From Streptomyces sp. 7-21 (lineage in GTDB: Bacteria > Actinomycetota > Actinomycetes > Streptomycetales > Streptomycetaceae), in the NCBI RefSeq assembly GCF_016741785.1, contig NZ_JAERRL010000017.1, positions 40,961 through 104,960 on the forward strand: a DNA stretch of 64,000 nucleotides. The letters are read 5' to 3'. The notes beneath the pieces are model-generated. The model saw only the letters and a list, made by a program, of their open reading frames with translations. It was not told the origin of the DNA and ran no database searches. The position numbers and the translations under genes were made by a program. Of this stretch, positions 27,210-36,729 are shown in pieces (position 1 is the first letter of the stretch; the number at the start of each line of letters is the position of its first letter).

Positions 27210-29180
27210 ATGCCCAGCCCCCGCTCACTCACCCGCCGCGCCACCCTGCGCACCGGCGCGGCGCTCCTCCTCACGGCCTCCGCCGGCGCCACCGGCTCCG
27301 CTGCCGCATCCGCCGTCACCGCACCGGCGCCGCACCCCCGGCAGCAGAGCTACGCGGGCTACCTGTTCGCCTACTTCACCGGCGAGGGCACCGCCGACGG
27401 CGAGCAGGTCTACTTCGCCCTGAGCCAGGGCAACGACCCGCTGCGCTGGCGCGAACTCAACGGCGGCCGCCCCGTGCTCACCTCCACGCTCGGCGAGGGC
27501 GGCGTGCGCGACCCGTTCCTCATCCGCTCCCCTCACGGCGACCGCTTCTACCTGCTCGCCACCGACCTGCGCATCCACGGCAACGGCGACTGGGACGGCG
27601 CCCAGCGCCACGGCAGCCGGTCGATCATGATCTGGGAGTCCACCGACCTGGTCACCTGGTCCGAGCAGCGGGCTGTCGAGGTCTCACCCCCTGCGGCGGG
27701 CAACACCTGGGCCCCGGAGGCGTACTGGGACGCCGAGAACCAGACCTACGTCGTGTTCTGGGCGTCCAAGCTCTACGCCGAGGACGACCCGGACCACACC
27801 GGCGACAGCCACCAGCGCATGATGTACGCCACCACCCGCGACTTCGTGACGTTCAGCGAGGCGCGGGTCTGGCACGACCCCGGCCACTCGGTGATCGACT
27901 CCACCGTCATCGCCCACGACGGCTTCTACTACCGCTTCACCAAGGACGAACGCGACGCCTCCGCCGACAACCCCTGCGGGAAGTTCATCGTCCAGGAGCG
28001 CGCCCGCTCCCTGCTGGCGGACTCCTGGGAACTCGTCGCCGAGTGCGTCGGCAGCCCCGCGCTCGAACGCGGCGAGGGGCCGACGGTCTTCGCGTCCAAC
28101 ACCGAGGAGAAGTGGTACCTGTTCATCGACGAGTTCGGCGGCCGCGGCTACGTCCCGTTCGAGACCACCGACCTCGCCTCGGGCCAGTGGACCGTCCCCG
28201 CTGAGTACCAGCTGCCCGCCTCACCGCGCCACGGCACCGTCATCCCCCTCACCCGCGACGAGTATGAGCGCCTCGCCGAGCACTGGCCCGCCGCCGCGCG
28301 GGGCAACCCCGTGCTGCCCGGCTACCACGCCGACCCCAACATCGCCGTCTTCGGCGACACCTACTATCTGTACCCGACGACCGACGGCCACCCGGACTGG
28401 AGCGGCACCACGTTCAGCGTCTGGTCCTCCCCGGACCTCGTCCACTGGCGCGACCACGGCGTCGCCCTCGACCTGGGCCCCGGCGTCTCCTGGGCCGACG
28501 CCCGGGCGTGGGCCCCCGCCATCGCCGAGCGCGACGGCCGTTACTACTTCTACTTCTGCGCCGAGGCCATGATCGGCGTCGCCACCGGGGACTCACCCAC
28601 CGGGCCGTTCACCGACACCGGCGCCCCGCTGATCGAGGCCAACCCCGACGGCAGCGGCCAGGCCATCGACCCCGCCGTCTTCACCGACCGCGACGGGCAG
28701 TCCTACCTGTACTGGGGCAACGGCTCGGCCTGGGTGGTGCCGCTCAACGACGACATGGTCTCCTTCGACCCCGGCCGCGTCATCCGCATCGAGGGCCTGA
28801 CCGGCTTCCGCGAGGGCCTGTTCATGGTGGAGCGCCAGGGCATCTACCACCTGACGTACTCCATCGACGACACCCGCAGCGAGGACTACCGCGTCGGCTA
28901 CGCCACCGCCGCCAGCCCCACCGGGCCGTTCACCTACCAGGGCGTCATCCTGCGCAAGGACCCCGCGCGCGGCATCCTCGGCACCGGCCACAACTCGGTG
29001 CTCAACGTGCCCGGCACGGACGACTGGTACCTCGTGTACCACCGGTTCGCCATCCCCGGCGGGGACGGCACCCACCGCGAGACCTGCGTGGACCGGCTGA
29101 CGTTCGGCCCGGACGGCCTGATGCGGCCGGTCGTCCCCACGCTGGAGGGCGTCGGCCCCCACCCGGTCCGGCGGCGCTGA
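27210..29180 (+). CDS. Secreted tandem GH43-type glycosidase (arabinosidase/xylosidase-like)
   Basis: 656 aa. A TAT-like signal (SLTRRATLRTGAALLLTASAGA) covers about residues 1-40. Two five-bladed propellers follow. The first (about 46-360) has LGEGGVRDPFLIRSPHGDRFYLLATD and NTWAPEAYWD. The second (about 365-656) is a full GH43 domain: catalytic-base region YHADPNIAVFGDTYYLYPTTDG, WAPAIAERDGRYYFYF, pKa-modulating Asp in QAIDPAVFTDRDG and acid Glu in FREGLFMV, ending with TGHNSVLNVPGTDDWYLVYHR. ATG at 27210 follows GGAAGG. It probably trims arabinose or xylose from hemicellulose outside the cell. Confidence 0.88.
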   Translation: MPSPRSLTRRATLRTGAALLLTASAGATGSAAASAVTAPAPHPRQQSYAGYLFAYFTGEGTADGEQVYFALSQGNDPLRWRELNGGRPVLTSTLGEGGVRDPFLIRSPHGDRFYLLATDLRIHGNGDWDGAQRHGSRSIMIWESTDLVTWSEQRAVEVSPPAAGNTWAPEAYWDAENQTYVVFWASKLYAEDDPDHTGDSHQRMMYATTRDFVTFSEARVWHDPGHSVIDSTVIAHDGFYYRFTKDERDASADNPCGKFIVQERARSLLADSWELVAECVGSPALERGEGPTVFASNTEEKWYLFIDEFGGRGYVPFETTDLASGQWTVPAEYQLPASPRHGTVIPLTRDEYERLAEHWPAAARGNPVLPGYHADPNIAVFGDTYYLYPTTDGHPDWSGTTFSVWSSPDLVHWRDHGVALDLGPGVSWADARAWAPAIAERDGRYYFYFCAEAMIGVATGDSPTGPFTDTGAPLIEANPDGSGQAIDPAVFTDRDGQSYLYWGNGSAWVVPLNDDMVSFDPGRVIRIEGLTGFREGLFMVERQGIYHLTYSIDDTRSEDYRVGYATAASPTGPFTYQGVILRKDPARGILGTGHNSVLNVPGTDDWYLVYHRFAIPGGDGTHRETCVDRLTFGPDGLMRPVVPTLEGVGPHPVRRR

Positions 29181-29325
29181 CCCCCGGCGAAACCCCCCGG
29201 CGCCCGCGGAGTGTTGCAGGAGTGACACAAAGCGGGCCCGGGCCCGGCCCGGCCGCCGTCCGGCTGCATAGGGTGCCAGCACAGCGCCGTTACGGCGGAC
29301 CGCGACCACAACGAAGGGACAGCCC

Positions 29326-29904
29326 GTGAGCGTCAACTTGTCCAAGGGCCAGGCGATCAGCCTCCAGAAGTCCGACGGAGGCACCCTGACCGCGGTGCGG
29401 ATGGGGCTGGGCTGGCAGGCCGCCCCGCGCCGGGGCCTGTTCGGGTCGCGCACCCGCGAAATCGACCTCGACGCCTCCGCTGTGCTCTTCGCCGACAAGC
29501 AGCCCGTGGACGTCGTCTTCTTCCAGCATCTGGTGAGCGACGACGGCTCCGTGCGGCACACCGGCGACAACCTCGTCGGCGGCGCCGGCCAGGGCGGCGA
29601 CGACGAGGCGATCCTCGTCGACCTGCAGCGCGTGCCGGTCCACGTTGACCAGATCGTCTTCACCGTCAACTCCTTCACCGGCCAGACCTTCGCCGAGGTG
29701 CAGAACGCCTTCTGCCGCCTGGTGGACGAGACCAACGGCCAGGAGCTGGCCCGCTACACCCTCACCGGCGGCGGCCCGTACACCGCGCAGATCATGGCCA
29801 AGGTCCACCGCCAGGGCGGCGGCTGGCAGATGACCGCGATCGGCGAGGCCGCCCAGGGGCGCACCTTCAAGGACCTGCTCCCCGCGCTGGTGCCCCACCT
29901 GTAA
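29326..29904 (+). CDS. TerD-family protein
   Basis: 192 aa calcium-binding stress protein family (tellurite resistance/chemical damage). It shows VNLSKGQAISLQK, the ligand-rich REIDLDASAVLF and HTGDNLVGGAGQGGDDEAILVDL, and the C-terminal AEVQNAFCRLVDETNGQELARYTL. The insertion RRGLFGSRTR is common in the Streptomyces paralogue that precedes a larger TerD gene. The GTG at 29326 is preceded by AAGGGA. It precedes the frameshifted TerD gene by 62 nt. Confidence 0.9.
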   Translation: MSVNLSKGQAISLQKSDGGTLTAVRMGLGWQAAPRRGLFGSRTREIDLDASAVLFADKQPVDVVFFQHLVSDDGSVRHTGDNLVGGAGQGGDDEAILVDLQRVPVHVDQIVFTVNSFTGQTFAEVQNAFCRLVDETNGQELARYTLTGGGPYTAQIMAKVHRQGGGWQMTAIGEAAQGRTFKDLLPALVPHL

Positions 29905-29966
29905 CGCGCGGCCGCACCACGATCCACGACGCTGACGAGCGAGAGAACACCCGAGGCCACCGAGCG

Positions 29967-31840
29967 ATGACCGTCGAGCTGATCCGCGGACAGAACCACC
30001 CCCTGTCACAGACCCGGCTGGAGATACGGGTCGAGGCGGGCCAGCCGGTCATCGCCGGAGCGACGCTCAACGACGAGGCCAGACGGATGCGGGACGCCGC
30101 GTGGATAGCCCACCCGGCCTCGCCGCGCCTGCCCGGTCTCGAGGTCTCCCGGCAGGCCGCCGCGCACCACCGGCTGGCCGTGGACCTCGGCGCCCTGCCG
30201 GAGGACGTGCACCGCGTCAACGTGATGCTCGCGCTGCCCACGGTGCCCGGCGGGCCGCGGCGCTTCGGCGACCTGCCCGCGCCCTCGCTCGCCGTGACCG
30301 CCCTGGACGGCACCGAGGCCGCCCGCTACACCATCACCGGACTCGGGGCCGAATCCGCCGTCGTCGCCCTGGAGCTCTACCTCAGGAACGGCGCCTGGAA
30401 GGTGCGCGCCGTCGGCCAGGGTTTCGCCGAGGGCCTCGCCGCCATGCTGGCGGACCAGGGGCTGCCCCAGGCGCAGGAGCTGGCCGGCACCATCAACGAG
30501 GCGGTCGCCGCCGGCATGGCACGCTCCGTCGCGCCGCCGCCCGCCTCCCCGGAAAGCACCAGGCCCCCGGCGACGCCGGCCGCCCCGCGCGGCGAGGCCG
30601 GCACCACGGGCGGCCGGATCGACTACCGCCACCCCCGTCGTACCGCCGCGCCCGCCGCGCCCGCCGACCAGCCGGTGCCGGCCGGGCAGAACGGGACCGG
30701 CGGTGACCAGTCCCCGCGCCCGGTCGCCGGCGACGCCAGCGGCCGGGACATGGACGAGCGGCTCTACAACCAGGTCTGGGGCATGTTCGAGGACCTGGCC
30801 CGCACCACCGCCGCGCGGTCGACTTCGCCGACTCCCGCCTGGAACGGGAGCTGGACCGGGTGCTCGCCGACCCCTCCGCCCGCGTCGGCCCCGCCGCCGA
30901 GGCCGCCCGTACCGCCGCCCGCGCCCAGCACACCCAGCTCGTCGACCAGGCCCGCGCCGTCTTCGAGCGCGACGTGGCGCAGCTCGCCGCCGAGTCCGAC
31001 GTCGTCGAGCCCGCCCTGCCGCCCGCCTACGCCCGCTGGGACAACCCCGTCTGGCAGCGCTACGAGGTCCCGGAACGGGCGGCCATGGCGGTGCGTCTGG
31101 GGGACCTGAGCCTGCCCGACAGTCCCCGCCTGCGCATCCCCATGCTGGTGCGGCTGCCGCTGCAACGCGGCCTGTGGATCGACAGCGGCCGCCCCCGCAG
31201 CGGCCCGGCCCAGGCCCTGGCCGGCACGGACGAACCGCGCCGCCTCGCCGCGGCGACGGCCACCGCCGTCGCCGCCCGGCTGCTGGCCGCCCACCCGGCC
31301 GACGGCCTCACCCTCCACGTCATCGACCCGGCCGGATCCGCCGCCGACGCCCTGGCGTCGCTGCTGGACACCGGTGCGCTCCAGGAGCCGCCCGCCGCCG
31401 GTGCCGCGGGCACCGCCCGCGTGCTGGAGCGGCTCACCCAGCGCGTCGACCTGGTGCAGATGGCCGTGCGCAGCCGCGCCACCGACGCCCTGCCGCCCGG
31501 CTTCGACCTGGCGGAACAGCTGCTCATCGTCCACGACTTCCCGCACGGCTTCGACGACCGGGGCGTCAACCAGCTGCGCTACCTCGCCGACGAGGGCCCC
31601 TCCGTCGGCGTGCACCTGATGATGATCGCCGACCGGGAGGACGCCCGCGCCTACGGCCCCGTCCTCGACCCGCTGTGGCGCGCGCTGCTGCGGCTGACGC
31701 CGGTACCCCAGGACCACCTGGCCGACCCGTGGGTCGGCCACGCCTGGACGTACGAGCCGCCGCTGCCGCCCTCGGGCAGCCAGGTACTGCCCGAGGTGCT
31801 GCGCCAGGTGGCCGCCGCCCGCCAGGCACAGGGCCGCTGA
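29967..31840 (+). pseudogene. Large TerD-family protein gene interrupted by a frameshift
   Basis: Two adjacent open frames together match one long actinobacterial TerD protein. The first (from ATG 29967) has a TerD-like domain, an Ala/Pro-rich linker and then RLYNQVWGMFEDLARTTAA. There the frame turns into nonsense and stops at 31109. The natural continuation AVDFADSRLERELDRVLADP begins in another frame at 30815 and runs to 31840 with EPALPPAYARWDNPVW, LRIPMLVRLPLQRGLWIDSG and LIVHDFPHGFDDRGVNQLRYLADEG. The family usually has a few more residues at the join, so about 10 nt may be missing near 30812-30816. Either a true mutation or an assembly error. Confidence 0.85.
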
Positions 31841-32298
31841 GGGGCGCCATGCTCCTGCTGGCTTGGAGCGAGGAACACCTTCGTCCCCCGTGGCCCGAAG
31901 GCAGCTGCTGAGCGGGGAACCCACCCTCATTTGGTGCGCGTCGCAGTACAAGGAGGCGGATTCTCTGGTTCCGGCCACTGCAATGCGACGCGACAGGCGA
32001 CGCAACGGCGGCTTCGGCAGGACAGAGCGTGCCTCGCCGGCTGCCCGGCGGGACGCTCATCGGGGAGGGTGACGGCTCGTGCCGCGAGTGCTGCCGCCCG
32101 TTGCGCCAGATGGGCGGTCAGGCTGTCTGCCGACAGCCGCGTCGTGCTTCTCAGCACCGCGTCTGCTCCCGGTGGTGTCCCGTCGCTCTCTTGCTCCCGC
32201 GATCCGCGCCGCCTGCGCGTGCTCGCGAGCGATCCAGCCCTCGGCCGCCCCGGTCCGCCGGTCGCGCCGGTCGTGATCCGGTCAGGAAGCAGCACCGG
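31841..32298. other. Intergenic region between convergent genes
   Basis: 458 nt between the frameshifted TerD gene and the ATP-grasp gene. Open frames exist on both strands, but their products are Arg/Ala-rich or show no family features, and I see no ribosome-binding site. It is slightly less GC-rich than its surroundings. I support no gene here. Confidence 0.45.
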
Positions 32299-33540
32299 TC
32301 ATGTGGCCGCCCCGGACGCCTGCGGCGCTATGACCGGCCGCACGCTGCCCGCGGCGCTGAGGGCGCGGTGCAGCGCCAGTTCGGCCGTGGCCCCCTCGGC
32401 CAGCACGATGCCGGTGCAGCCGCGCTGGTCGGCCAGGTGCACCACCTCGTCACCGGGCGCGCGCGTGGGGTACCACTCGGGCGTGCCGGGGAAGCGCGCC
32501 AGCTCCGCCAGGCCGGACCAGCCGCGCAGCGTGCCGGCCTGGCCGGGATAGATCAGGACGAAGCCGGTGGCGGGCCCGGTGTGGCCGGGGCCGTCGAGGA
32601 GAGCAGGGCGGCGGCCGAGCGCGGTGTCGACCAGCGCCTCGTAGACGTTGACCCCCAGCGAGCGGCACAGCGCCTCGCCGACCAGGGCGCCGCCGATGCG
32701 GCGGTTGATCTCCACGAGTTCCGGCCCGTCGGCGGTCAGCACGAACTCCACGTGCGCGAACCCGTCCAGGTGCCCGGCCGCCGCCAGTACCCGGCCGGCC
32801 CACTCCTCGGTCCGCCGCCGCTCCGCCTCCGGCAGGGCGACGGGGAACGCGGCGGCTTCCTCCCGCACGTGCGGCGCGGGCGACAGCTGGCGGCTGAGCA
32901 CGCCCAGCAGCCGGGTGCGGCCCCGCCAGCTGAGCGTCTCCGCGCTGTACAGCGGCCCCGGCACGTAGGTCTCGGCGAACAGCCGCCCGTGCAGCGGGGC
33001 GTCGGCGGCCTGGGCCAGCGCCCCGGCCAGCTCCCGCTCGTCCCGCACCAGCCACACGCTGCGGGAGGACGTGCCGGCCGAGTCCTTCAGCACGGCGGGC
33101 AGGCCGATCTGGTCGCGCACCGCCGCGGCCGCCCCGGGGCCGGGCGTCACGGCGAGCGCCCTGACCCGGGTGAGCCCGCGTTCACGCAGCAGCTCCCGCA
33201 CCCGCAGCTTGTCGCGCAGCAGCCGCACCGACGCCGGGTCCGGGCCGGGGAGGCCGAACTCGGCGGCGAGGTCAGCGCCTGGGACGCTCCAGGTGTCGGT
33301 GGAGTTGATCAGTCCGCTCGGCGCCAGCTTCGCCAGCGCGGCGGCACAGGCGTCCCGGTCGCCGGTGTCGACGTCCACGATGTCGAGGGCGTCGCGCGCG
33401 CCCGGCGGCAGGTGCGCCAGCTCGTGGCGGTACACGCTCCGGTCGCCGGTCAGCAGGCACAGCCGGTGCCCGGCCGCCCGCGCGGCCTCGGCCATCCGGC
33501 CCAGGCCGAACGTGAGAGCCTCCAGCGCCGCGATGGTCAC
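32299..33540 (-). CDS. ATP-grasp ligase of unknown substrate
   Basis: 413 aa. The N-terminal pre-ATP-grasp part starts MTIAALEALTFGLGRMAEAARAAGH. The ATP-grasp fold shows the lysine in LPAVLKDSAGTSSRSVWLV (about residue 150), FAETYVPGPLYSAETL and the metal-binding GPELVEINRRIGGALVGE (about 275-290). Such carboxylate-amine ligases make dipeptides or amides in amino-acid and natural-product pathways. Its ATG (33540) overlaps the stop of the methyltransferase gene (ATGA), so the two are translated together. Substrates cannot be inferred. Confidence 0.85.
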   Translation of the reverse strand: MTIAALEALTFGLGRMAEAARAAGHRLCLLTGDRSVYRHELAHLPPGARDALDIVDVDTGDRDACAAALAKLAPSGLINSTDTWSVPGADLAAEFGLPGPDPASVRLLRDKLRVRELLRERGLTRVRALAVTPGPGAAAAVRDQIGLPAVLKDSAGTSSRSVWLVRDERELAGALAQAADAPLHGRLFAETYVPGPLYSAETLSWRGRTRLLGVLSRQLSPAPHVREEAAAFPVALPEAERRRTEEWAGRVLAAAGHLDGFAHVEFVLTADGPELVEINRRIGGALVGEALCRSLGVNVYEALVDTALGRRPALLDGPGHTGPATGFVLIYPGQAGTLRGWSGLAELARFPGTPEWYPTRAPGDEVVHLADQRGCTGIVLAEGATAELALHRALSAAGSVRPVIAPQASGAAT

Positions 33541-34292
33541 CGGTCCTCACCTGCCCCGGTCCGGGTGGCGCACGCGATCAGGCGCCGCGCCCGCTGGTCG
33601 TACGGGGAGCCGTCGAAGTCGCCGTAGCAGGTGACGGAGCCGAAGCCGGCCTCGGCCAGCAGGCCGCGCAGTTCGGCGGCGCTGTAGACGAAAGAGGTGA
33701 GCGACGCCTCCCGCGCGGTGCCGCCGCGCACCAGCGTCCAGTCGGTGCGCAGCCGCGTCCAGTCGTCGAGGATGGTGTCGCGCTGGATGACGTAGCCGTC
33801 GGCGAGTTCGACGAGCTGGGGGCGGCCGATCCAGCCCGCCAGGACCTCCTTGCCCATCAGGTCCAGCAGCAGCCGGCCGCCGGGCACGAGCGAGTCGCGG
33901 GCGTTGCGCAGCACCCGCAGGTTGTCCGCGGGGTCGTCGAAGTAGCCGAACGACGTGTACAGGTTGACGATGACGTCGTAGGCGGCGGGCTCCCGGTAGG
34001 TGAGCATGTCCCCGCGTATGAACCGGACCGTGACGCCCGCCTGCTGGCAGGCGGCGCGGGCGCGGTCGAGCATCGGGACGCTGAGGTCGAGCCCGGTCAC
34101 CTGGCAGCCGCGGCGCGCCAGGGGCACCGTGAATACGCCGGGGCCGCAGCACTGGTCCAGCACGCGCGTGCCCTCGGGGAAGTCCAGCAGCGGCGATGTG
34201 GCGACGGTGGCCGCGGCCTGCTCGCGCCGCGCGCCGGAGAACATGACCTCGGCGAAGTCGGTCCAGAAGCTGTCGTCCTCATACCAGGGCAT
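33537..34292 (-). CDS. SAM-dependent methyltransferase, partner of ATP-grasp ligase
   Basis: 251 aa class I methyltransferase. SAM motifs are RVLDQCCGPGVFTVPLARRG (about residues 45-64, motif I) and VTGLDLSVPMLDRA (motif II), with YDVIVNLYTSFGYFDDP as the acceptor-side motif of the small-molecule methyltransferase group. The ATG at 34292 was chosen because MPWYEDDSFW is the family start. Upstream codons are low-complexity. It is the first gene of a two-gene operon with the ligase. The 272-nt region before it holds the SDR terminator and no clear promoter. Confidence 0.87.
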   Translation of the reverse strand: MPWYEDDSFWTDFAEVMFSGARREQAAATVATSPLLDFPEGTRVLDQCCGPGVFTVPLARRGCQVTGLDLSVPMLDRARAACQQAGVTVRFIRGDMLTYREPAAYDVIVNLYTSFGYFDDPADNLRVLRNARDSLVPGGRLLLDLMGKEVLAGWIGRPQLVELADGYVIQRDTILDDWTRLRTDWTLVRGGTAREASLTSFVYSAAELRGLLAEAGFGSVTCYGDFDGSPYDQRARRLIACATRTGAGEDR

Positions 34293-34510
34293 GGCGGCGG
34301 GCAACCTCGTTCCGGTGGCGGGCGCGGCGGCGCCGGGGGCAGACGGCCGGATCGCGGGGTCGTCCGTCCCGCGCGGCCGGGCAGGGGTCGTCGGCGGTTT
34401 CCGGGGGTGCGGCCGGATCCTACCCGCGGCGCGGCCGGACGGCACCCGTGCGGACGGCGAAAACCGCTGCTGCCGCGGTCGGCTGAGGTGCCGTCAGGGA
34501 AAAAACCGTA

Positions 34511-34543
34511 CGCGCCCGGGCCGGAAACCCCGGCCCGGGCGCG
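34511..34543 (-). terminator. Rho-independent terminator of the SDR gene
   Basis: CGCGCCCGGGCCGG (34511-34524) pairs perfectly with CCGGCCCGGGCGCG (34530-34543) over a 5-nt loop. On the minus strand it is followed by GTACGG and a TTTTTT run. It lies 22 nt after the SDR stop. Confidence 0.85.
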
Positions 34544-34564
34544 GCGGCGAAGGCGGCACGCCGG

Positions 34565-35350
34565 TCAGTACTTCTCGGACTGACCGCCGTCGATGCTCAC
34601 TACGGTGGCGTTGATGAACGATGCCTGGTCGGACAGCAGGAAGGCCACGAGCCAGGCGATCTCTTCCGGCCGGCCGAGCCGCCGCGACGGGTTGCCGCTG
34701 ACGAACTCCTTGCCGACTTCCTCCCAGTTCTCCGGGTCGATCTGCTTGAAGGAGTTGACCACCATCGGCGTGAGGATGGCGCCGGGTGCGATCGCCTTGA
34801 CGGAGATGCCGTACTGGCCGTATTCAACGCCGGAGTTGCGCGTCAGCCCGACGACGCCGTGCTTGGCGGCCGCGTAGCCCGACTGGTTGCCCACGCCTCG
34901 GATGCCGCCGACGGACGCGCTGTTGACGATGCTGCCGTGCCCCTGGGCGCGCATCACCGGCAGCACGTACTTCAGGCCGAGGAAGACGCCCCGCAGGTTG
35001 ATGGCGATGACGCGGTCGAACTCGCCGGTGCTGAAGTCCTCGGTGAGGTCCTGCTTGCCTTCGATGCCCGCGTTGTTGAAGAACCCGTCCACACGGCCGA
35101 ACCGCTCGGTGGTCTGGGAGACGTACCGCCGCACGTCCTCCTCCCGGGAGACGTCGGCGGTGAGGTGCAGGATCTCGGTCCCGGGGGCGGCCCGCTCCAC
35201 CTCGGCGGACGTGCCCTGAAGCCCTTCCTCGCTGACGTCGACCAGGGCCAGCCGTGCCCCTTCGGACGCCACCTGCACGGCCGCTGCCCGGCCCAGGCCG
35301 GAGCCGCCGCCCGTGATGAGGACTGTCTTGCCGGTGAACCTGTCGTCCAT
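34565..35350 (-). CDS. Short-chain dehydrogenase/reductase
   Basis: 261 aa NAD(P)-dependent classical SDR. The cofactor loop is TGGGSGLGRA (about residues 13-22), NNAG is at NNAGIEGK, the catalytic Ser in NSASVGG and the Tyr-Lys pair in SGYAAAKHG. D at LVDVSEEG suggests NAD preference. It closely resembles glucose-1-dehydrogenase/cyclohexanol-type members, so the substrate is open. The ATG at 35350 is preceded by GGGAGG. It stands alone with its own terminator. Confidence 0.88.
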   Translation of the reverse strand: MDDRFTGKTVLITGGGSGLGRAAAVQVASEGARLALVDVSEEGLQGTSAEVERAAPGTEILHLTADVSREEDVRRYVSQTTERFGRVDGFFNNAGIEGKQDLTEDFSTGEFDRVIAINLRGVFLGLKYVLPVMRAQGHGSIVNSASVGGIRGVGNQSGYAAAKHGVVGLTRNSGVEYGQYGISVKAIAPGAILTPMVVNSFKQIDPENWEEVGKEFVSGNPSRRLGRPEEIAWLVAFLLSDQASFINATVVSIDGGQSEKY

Positions 35351-35457
35351 GTCAGCCTCCCGGGGCCTTGAGAGCAGGGGCAGAGAACGGCCCGGCGTGC
35401 CGGACCTGCGGCTTTTCTCACGATAGGCAGGTATGTCCGGTGCTGCCATCGGGCGGG

Positions 35458-35892
35458 CTAGCGCCACCGGCGCCGCCGCCCCAGCGTCGCTGCCAGGGCC
35501 CGTCGTAACTCCGCCGGATCGGTCAGCGCCCCGTGCTCGCCCGGCGGCAGCAGCCACCGCAGCCGCGCGCCGGAGCCGGTGGCGTCCGCCGGCGGCACCG
35601 TCAGCGACGCGCCGCGGCCGAGGATCCGCACGCCCCTCAGCTCCCAGCCGTCCGCCGCGCGCGGCTCCACCAGCCACGCCATGCGCCACACGTCCTGGTT
35701 CTCCAGCAGCGCGCCGGACCGCTCGCGCAGCCGGCTCAGCGCGCACACGGCGTCGAAGGACCGCAGGCACACGGCATCGAACCACCGGCCGCATGCCACC
35801 AGGCAGGCCGCGCTTCCGGCGGGCGGCAGCCACGGAGCGCCTGCACCGTCGGCCGGGACCGTGGGGCCCAGCGGGGCCCGCTGGTCTGTCAT
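35458..35892 (-). CDS. Conserved actinobacterial hypothetical protein
   Basis: 144 aa. It contains APWLPPAGSAACLVACGRWFDAV, a pair of repeated RSFDAVC-like strings, AWLVEPRAADGW and LTVPPAD, a pattern I recall from Streptomyces proteins of unknown function. It has no membrane segment, signal or known motif. The ATG at 35892 starts MTDQRAPLGP. It is divergent from the methyltransferase at 36046. A near-palindrome GTAACCC TAC GGGTAC at about 35922-35937 may be regulatory. Confidence 0.7.
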   Translation of the reverse strand: MTDQRAPLGPTVPADGAGAPWLPPAGSAACLVACGRWFDAVCLRSFDAVCALSRLRERSGALLENQDVWRMAWLVEPRAADGWELRGVRILGRGASLTVPPADATGSGARLRWLLPPGEHGALTDPAELRRALAATLGRRRRWR

Positions 35893-36045
35893 GGCGTGCT
35901 CCCCACCGGATCTCGTCCGCGGTAACCCTACGGGTACGGCTGGTAAAGAGCGTGCCATTTTCCCGAACGAGTGACGAGGAAGCCGGCGCCGGTCCCGCCG
36001 GGCCCGGCGCCGGCCAGCGCGGCGGACCGGTCTAGGGCCGGGGCG

Positions 36046-36714
36046 GTGACGCAACGACCCCGCCCGCTCTCCGGGCTCTCCCCGCACCTGCGCGCCACGT
36101 CGGCCGCGTACGACGCCGTCGCCGTCCCCTACGCCGCGCTCGCCCGGGACGACCTTGAAACCATTGCGCTGGACCGCGCCGTGCTCGCGGCGTTCGCCGA
36201 GCTGATGCGCGGCGCCGAGCCCCGGCTCGTCGCCGACCTGGGCTGCGGCCCCGGGCCCGTGACGGCGCACCTGCGCGACCTGGGGCTGGACGTCTTCGGT
36301 GTCGACCTGTCCCCGGCGAAGATCTCCCTCGCCCGCGAGCGGTACCCCGGGCTGCGGTTCGAGACGGGTTCCATGGACGCCCTCGGCCTGGCCGACGGCG
36401 AGCTGGGCGGCATCGTCTGCTGGTACTCCGTCATCCACGCACCGCCCGCCGGACTCCCGTCCTGCTTCGCCGAGTTCGGGCGGGTGCTCGCCCCCGGCGG
36501 CCACCTGCTGCTGGCGTTCTTCGCGTCGGAGGGCGAGCCGGTCACCGCCTTTGACCACAAGGTGGCGACGGCCTACCGGTGGCCCGTCGACGAGCTCGCG
36601 CGGCTGGCCCGGGAGGCCGGCTTCACCGAGACCGGCCGGGTACTCCGCCCGCCGGCCGCGGGCGAACGGTTCCGCCGGGGCCGCCTGCTGCTGCGCCGTG
36701 AGCCCTGCCGCTGA
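36046..36714 (+). CDS. SAM-dependent methyltransferase
   Basis: 222 aa class I methyltransferase. Motif I is LVADLGCGPGPVTAHLRDLG (about residues 60-80), then DVFGVDLSPAKISLARERYP and LGGIVCWYSVIHAP, and FGRVLAPGGHLLLAFF. The GTG at 36046 gives the family start TQRPRPLSGLSPHL; a GTG at 35971 would add 25 low-complexity residues. The acceptor is unknown. It is convergent with the phosphotransferase gene. Confidence 0.85.
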   Translation: MTQRPRPLSGLSPHLRATSAAYDAVAVPYAALARDDLETIALDRAVLAAFAELMRGAEPRLVADLGCGPGPVTAHLRDLGLDVFGVDLSPAKISLARERYPGLRFETGSMDALGLADGELGGIVCWYSVIHAPPAGLPSCFAEFGRVLAPGGHLLLAFFASEGEPVTAFDHKVATAYRWPVDELARLAREAGFTETGRVLRPPAAGERFRRGRLLLRREPCR

Positions 36715-36729
36715 CGCTTCCGCCGTCCC

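Noticed and set aside
30703..31911. Long Arg/Pro-rich open frame overlapping the frameshifted TerD gene
   Set aside because: Composition is that of an out-of-frame reading of GC-rich coding DNA, and the two frames that match the TerD family explain the region.
31927..32295. Minus-strand open frame as a small gene or transposase remnant
   Set aside because: No ribosome-binding site, no family motif and codon usage not like the neighbours; nothing resembling terminal inverted repeats or transposase motifs is seen.
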